Source: Rhabditoides inermis
Taxonomy: Eukaryota > Nematoda > Chromadorea > Rhabditida > Rhabditidae
Direction: 5' to 3'
Length of the DNA stretch: 64,000 nt
NCBI GenBank assembly: GCA_963966185.1
Contig: CAWZYM010000405.1
Location: forward strand, 232,501-296,500
Under the pieces are notes generated by a model. The model ran no database searches. It had not been told where the DNA came from and saw nothing but the letters and a program-made list of their open reading frames with translations. Position numbers and translations under genes: made by a program. Of the stretch, positions 62,356 to 64,000 are shown one piece after another (position 1 is the stretch's first letter; every line of letters starts with the position of its first letter).

Positions 62356-64000
62356 TCATACCACCATTTCCTTCTTGATCTCGCTCATCTCAACGTCTGC
62401 GGGGCGGGCGTCCTTCGAACCGGAAGACTCCTTCGCTCCCATCATCCTACAACACATTCATGACTCCATTTATGATGAAATGACTGACCCACGTATAACC
62501 AACCAGTCGACATTTAACCTTCCCGTACTAACATAATAATACAATTGTGATATCGTTACTCAATATTCGCTTTGCACATCGTATCTCTTCGCCTGAACTC
62601 GATGAGCTTGTGTTGTGGCATGGTCTCACCTGGCAGTGTCCTTGGTGAGCCACACCTTGATCGACTGGTCGTCCGAACAGGAGGCGAGCATACTCGGATC
62701 CGCCGGATTCCACGACACCGCGTTCACCTATATCAGTCAATCAATCAATAAATCAATCGTTTATTCGGAATCGTTATATTTGAATATCACCCACATCGAG
62801 AGACTATATGATGTTACCGATATAGATAATATCTTGTAATTAGTCATGGCCGTGAACAGAATGCATTGATGCATACACATGCAGACTATATCAGTATAAA
62901 AAAGTAAAGATATCCAACGGTATCTTACGTCCCTTCGATGTAAAAAAACGCCACTCACGGTTCCCTTGTGTCCCTTGAGCTTTGCGAGCGGACGCGACTC
63001 GTCCACGTTCCACACAATAACGCGTCGGTCTGCAACAACAATACTTTAGTCATAAACAAAAGTTCATTCGACATCGATTTCACTTGATCGCTCCGCGCCA
63101 TCATTACATCGCATCGACAATCGCAAGAGAATACGCGCACTAGAGCCAACGGGTCAGAGAGAATATGCCCGCTATTGCCAGCCATCAATCCCAGATCTTC
63201 GGTAGTATAGTGGTTAGTATCCGCGTCTGTCACATGCGAGACCCGGGTTCAATTCCCGGCCGAAGAGAAGCTTTGCAAAATTCCAGACTACTTTTACAAC
63301 ATAACTAGACCAATAAACACACAAAAAGTATCAATATAAGCCATGTAAAATATGTTTGAATAAAATCAACGTACCGTCAGTGCCGGTGGCGATGAACTGG
63401 TCCTTGACGCCGCCGAACGCGGCGTGTATGACGTACTCTCCCTGGAAGGCGCCAGAGAAGGAGCGAATCAGCGAGCGAGACTTCATGTCCCACATTCGCA
63501 GACCGTTGCGCTTCGTCGTCACCAGAATGTACCTGCAAACAATGCATTCAAATGTTACCGTAGTACAAGTCATAGTCAAAACTCATAAACTACCGTACCT
63601 CTCCGAGCTGTGGACAGTGAACGAGACAATGGGGGCGTCTTCGGTGAAGATGGTCTCGTCGCGACGAATGTCAAAGCGGTACATGCGAAGCCTAAAAGTC
63701 ATCCACACTTCCTTGCTGTCTCGCATCAAATAGTGATTAGAGATAAAGATACGCATTCGGATAAAAATAAGCATGTCTAACAGTCGTGGTCTGGCCGTAA
63801 CACCTCACAATACAATAAGTCATTCACACTATACAATGGACGAGCTCTGAGGAGCAGGTGCCGCGTACCTGTTGTGAGTGTCGGCGGCGAGGACAGTCCG
63901 TCCGTCCTTCATTCCGTGCACGGCTCGGATGCGGAAGCCCTCCCACACACCCCACGCGTCCTGATTCGACTCAGACTTGTCCATGTCCTGAACGCATATC
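62356..64000 (-). CDS. WDR26: WDR26/GID7-like WD40 protein, C-terminal part
   Basis: Six exons are visible (63869-63987, 63599-63691, 63375-63532, 62959-63029, 62630-62727, 62356-62446). The 5' part lies beyond the right edge. The peptide shows WD40 blades with LRMYRFDIRRDETIFTEDAP, ILVTTKRNGLRMWDMKSRSLIRSF, DRRVIVWNVDESRPLAKLKGHKGT and VNAVSWNPADPSMLASCSDDQSIKVW. This set fits WDR26, including the short loop DEDAPIVSFT-like segment and FIATGTDG. WDR26 is the substrate-recruiting/scaffold subunit of the GID/CTLH ubiquitin ligase. The C-terminal 30 residues are polar (DVEMSEIKKEMVV). The CTLH N-terminal region is not in the window, so the identification rests on the propeller alone. A tRNA-Asp lies antisense in one intron. 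Confidence 0.82.
63196..63267 (+). tRNA. tRNA-Asp (GTC)
   Basis: Base-for-base identical to the tRNA at 48988-49059, including acceptor, D arm, GTC anticodon and TPsiC arm. Flanks differ (GA at the 5' side, AAGCTTTGC at the 3' side). It lies antisense in an intron of the WDR26-like gene. Confidence 0.95.

Overview
The window looks like nuclear DNA of a free-living or parasitic nematode. The evidence is many small exons with short GT-AG introns, 3' splice signals a few bases upstream of start codons (as expected for spliced-leader trans-splicing), and orthologs of the Caenorhabditis genes sec-15, dyf-11, aex-3 and vha-12. There is also an RTE-type retrotransposon. The species cannot be named from sequence alone. 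Coding exons are strongly G/C-ending, while introns and intergenic DNA are AT-rich and full of (CT)n/(GA)n microsatellites.

Layout. 1-2.5 kb: decayed RTE retrotransposon, then a foldback MITE. 3.0-4.0 kb (+): 3' part of a small single-pass membrane protein. 5.6-8.8 kb (+): a polytopic membrane protein with a C-terminal PPSY motif. 9.3-11.2 kb (+): a 330-residue secreted protein resembling only the N-terminal sheet of the vitellogenin/MTP lipid-transfer module. 11.5-18.7 kb (-): sec-15 (exocyst, 26 exons). 18.7-25.1 kb: gene-poor block dominated by a 5.2-kb terminal-inverted-repeat composite that encloses two palindromes and a 2.1-kb purine array. 25.1-28.8 kb (-): dyf-11/IFT54, divergent from 30.2-43.7 kb (+): aex-3/MADD, a Rab3 GEF in 40 exons with two alternative last exons and three tRNA-derived SINE copies in its introns. 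45.3-46.8 kb (+): novel 123-residue secreted protein. 47.9-50.2 kb (-): TIL-type cysteine-rich protease-inhibitor-like protein with a tRNA-Asp in one intron. 51.5-56.0 kb (+): ZP-domain transmembrane protein with a Thr-rich stalk. 56.3-57.2 kb (-): ATP synthase subunit g. 58.2-60.5 kb (-): V-ATPase subunit B. 61.5-62.1 kb (+): small ubiquitin-like protein whose start codon is split by an intron. 62.4-64.0 kb (-): 3' half of a WDR26-like WD40 gene with a second, identical tRNA-Asp in an intron.

The genes do not form an operon or one pathway. Two themes recur: vesicle traffic and secretion (sec-15 exocyst, aex-3 Rab3 GEF, V-ATPase), and extracellular products (ZP, TIL, lipid-transfer-like and the novel secreted protein). 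The exon models were joined by hand from splice signals and reading phase. Most have consistent phase from start to stop, but none has transcript support here.
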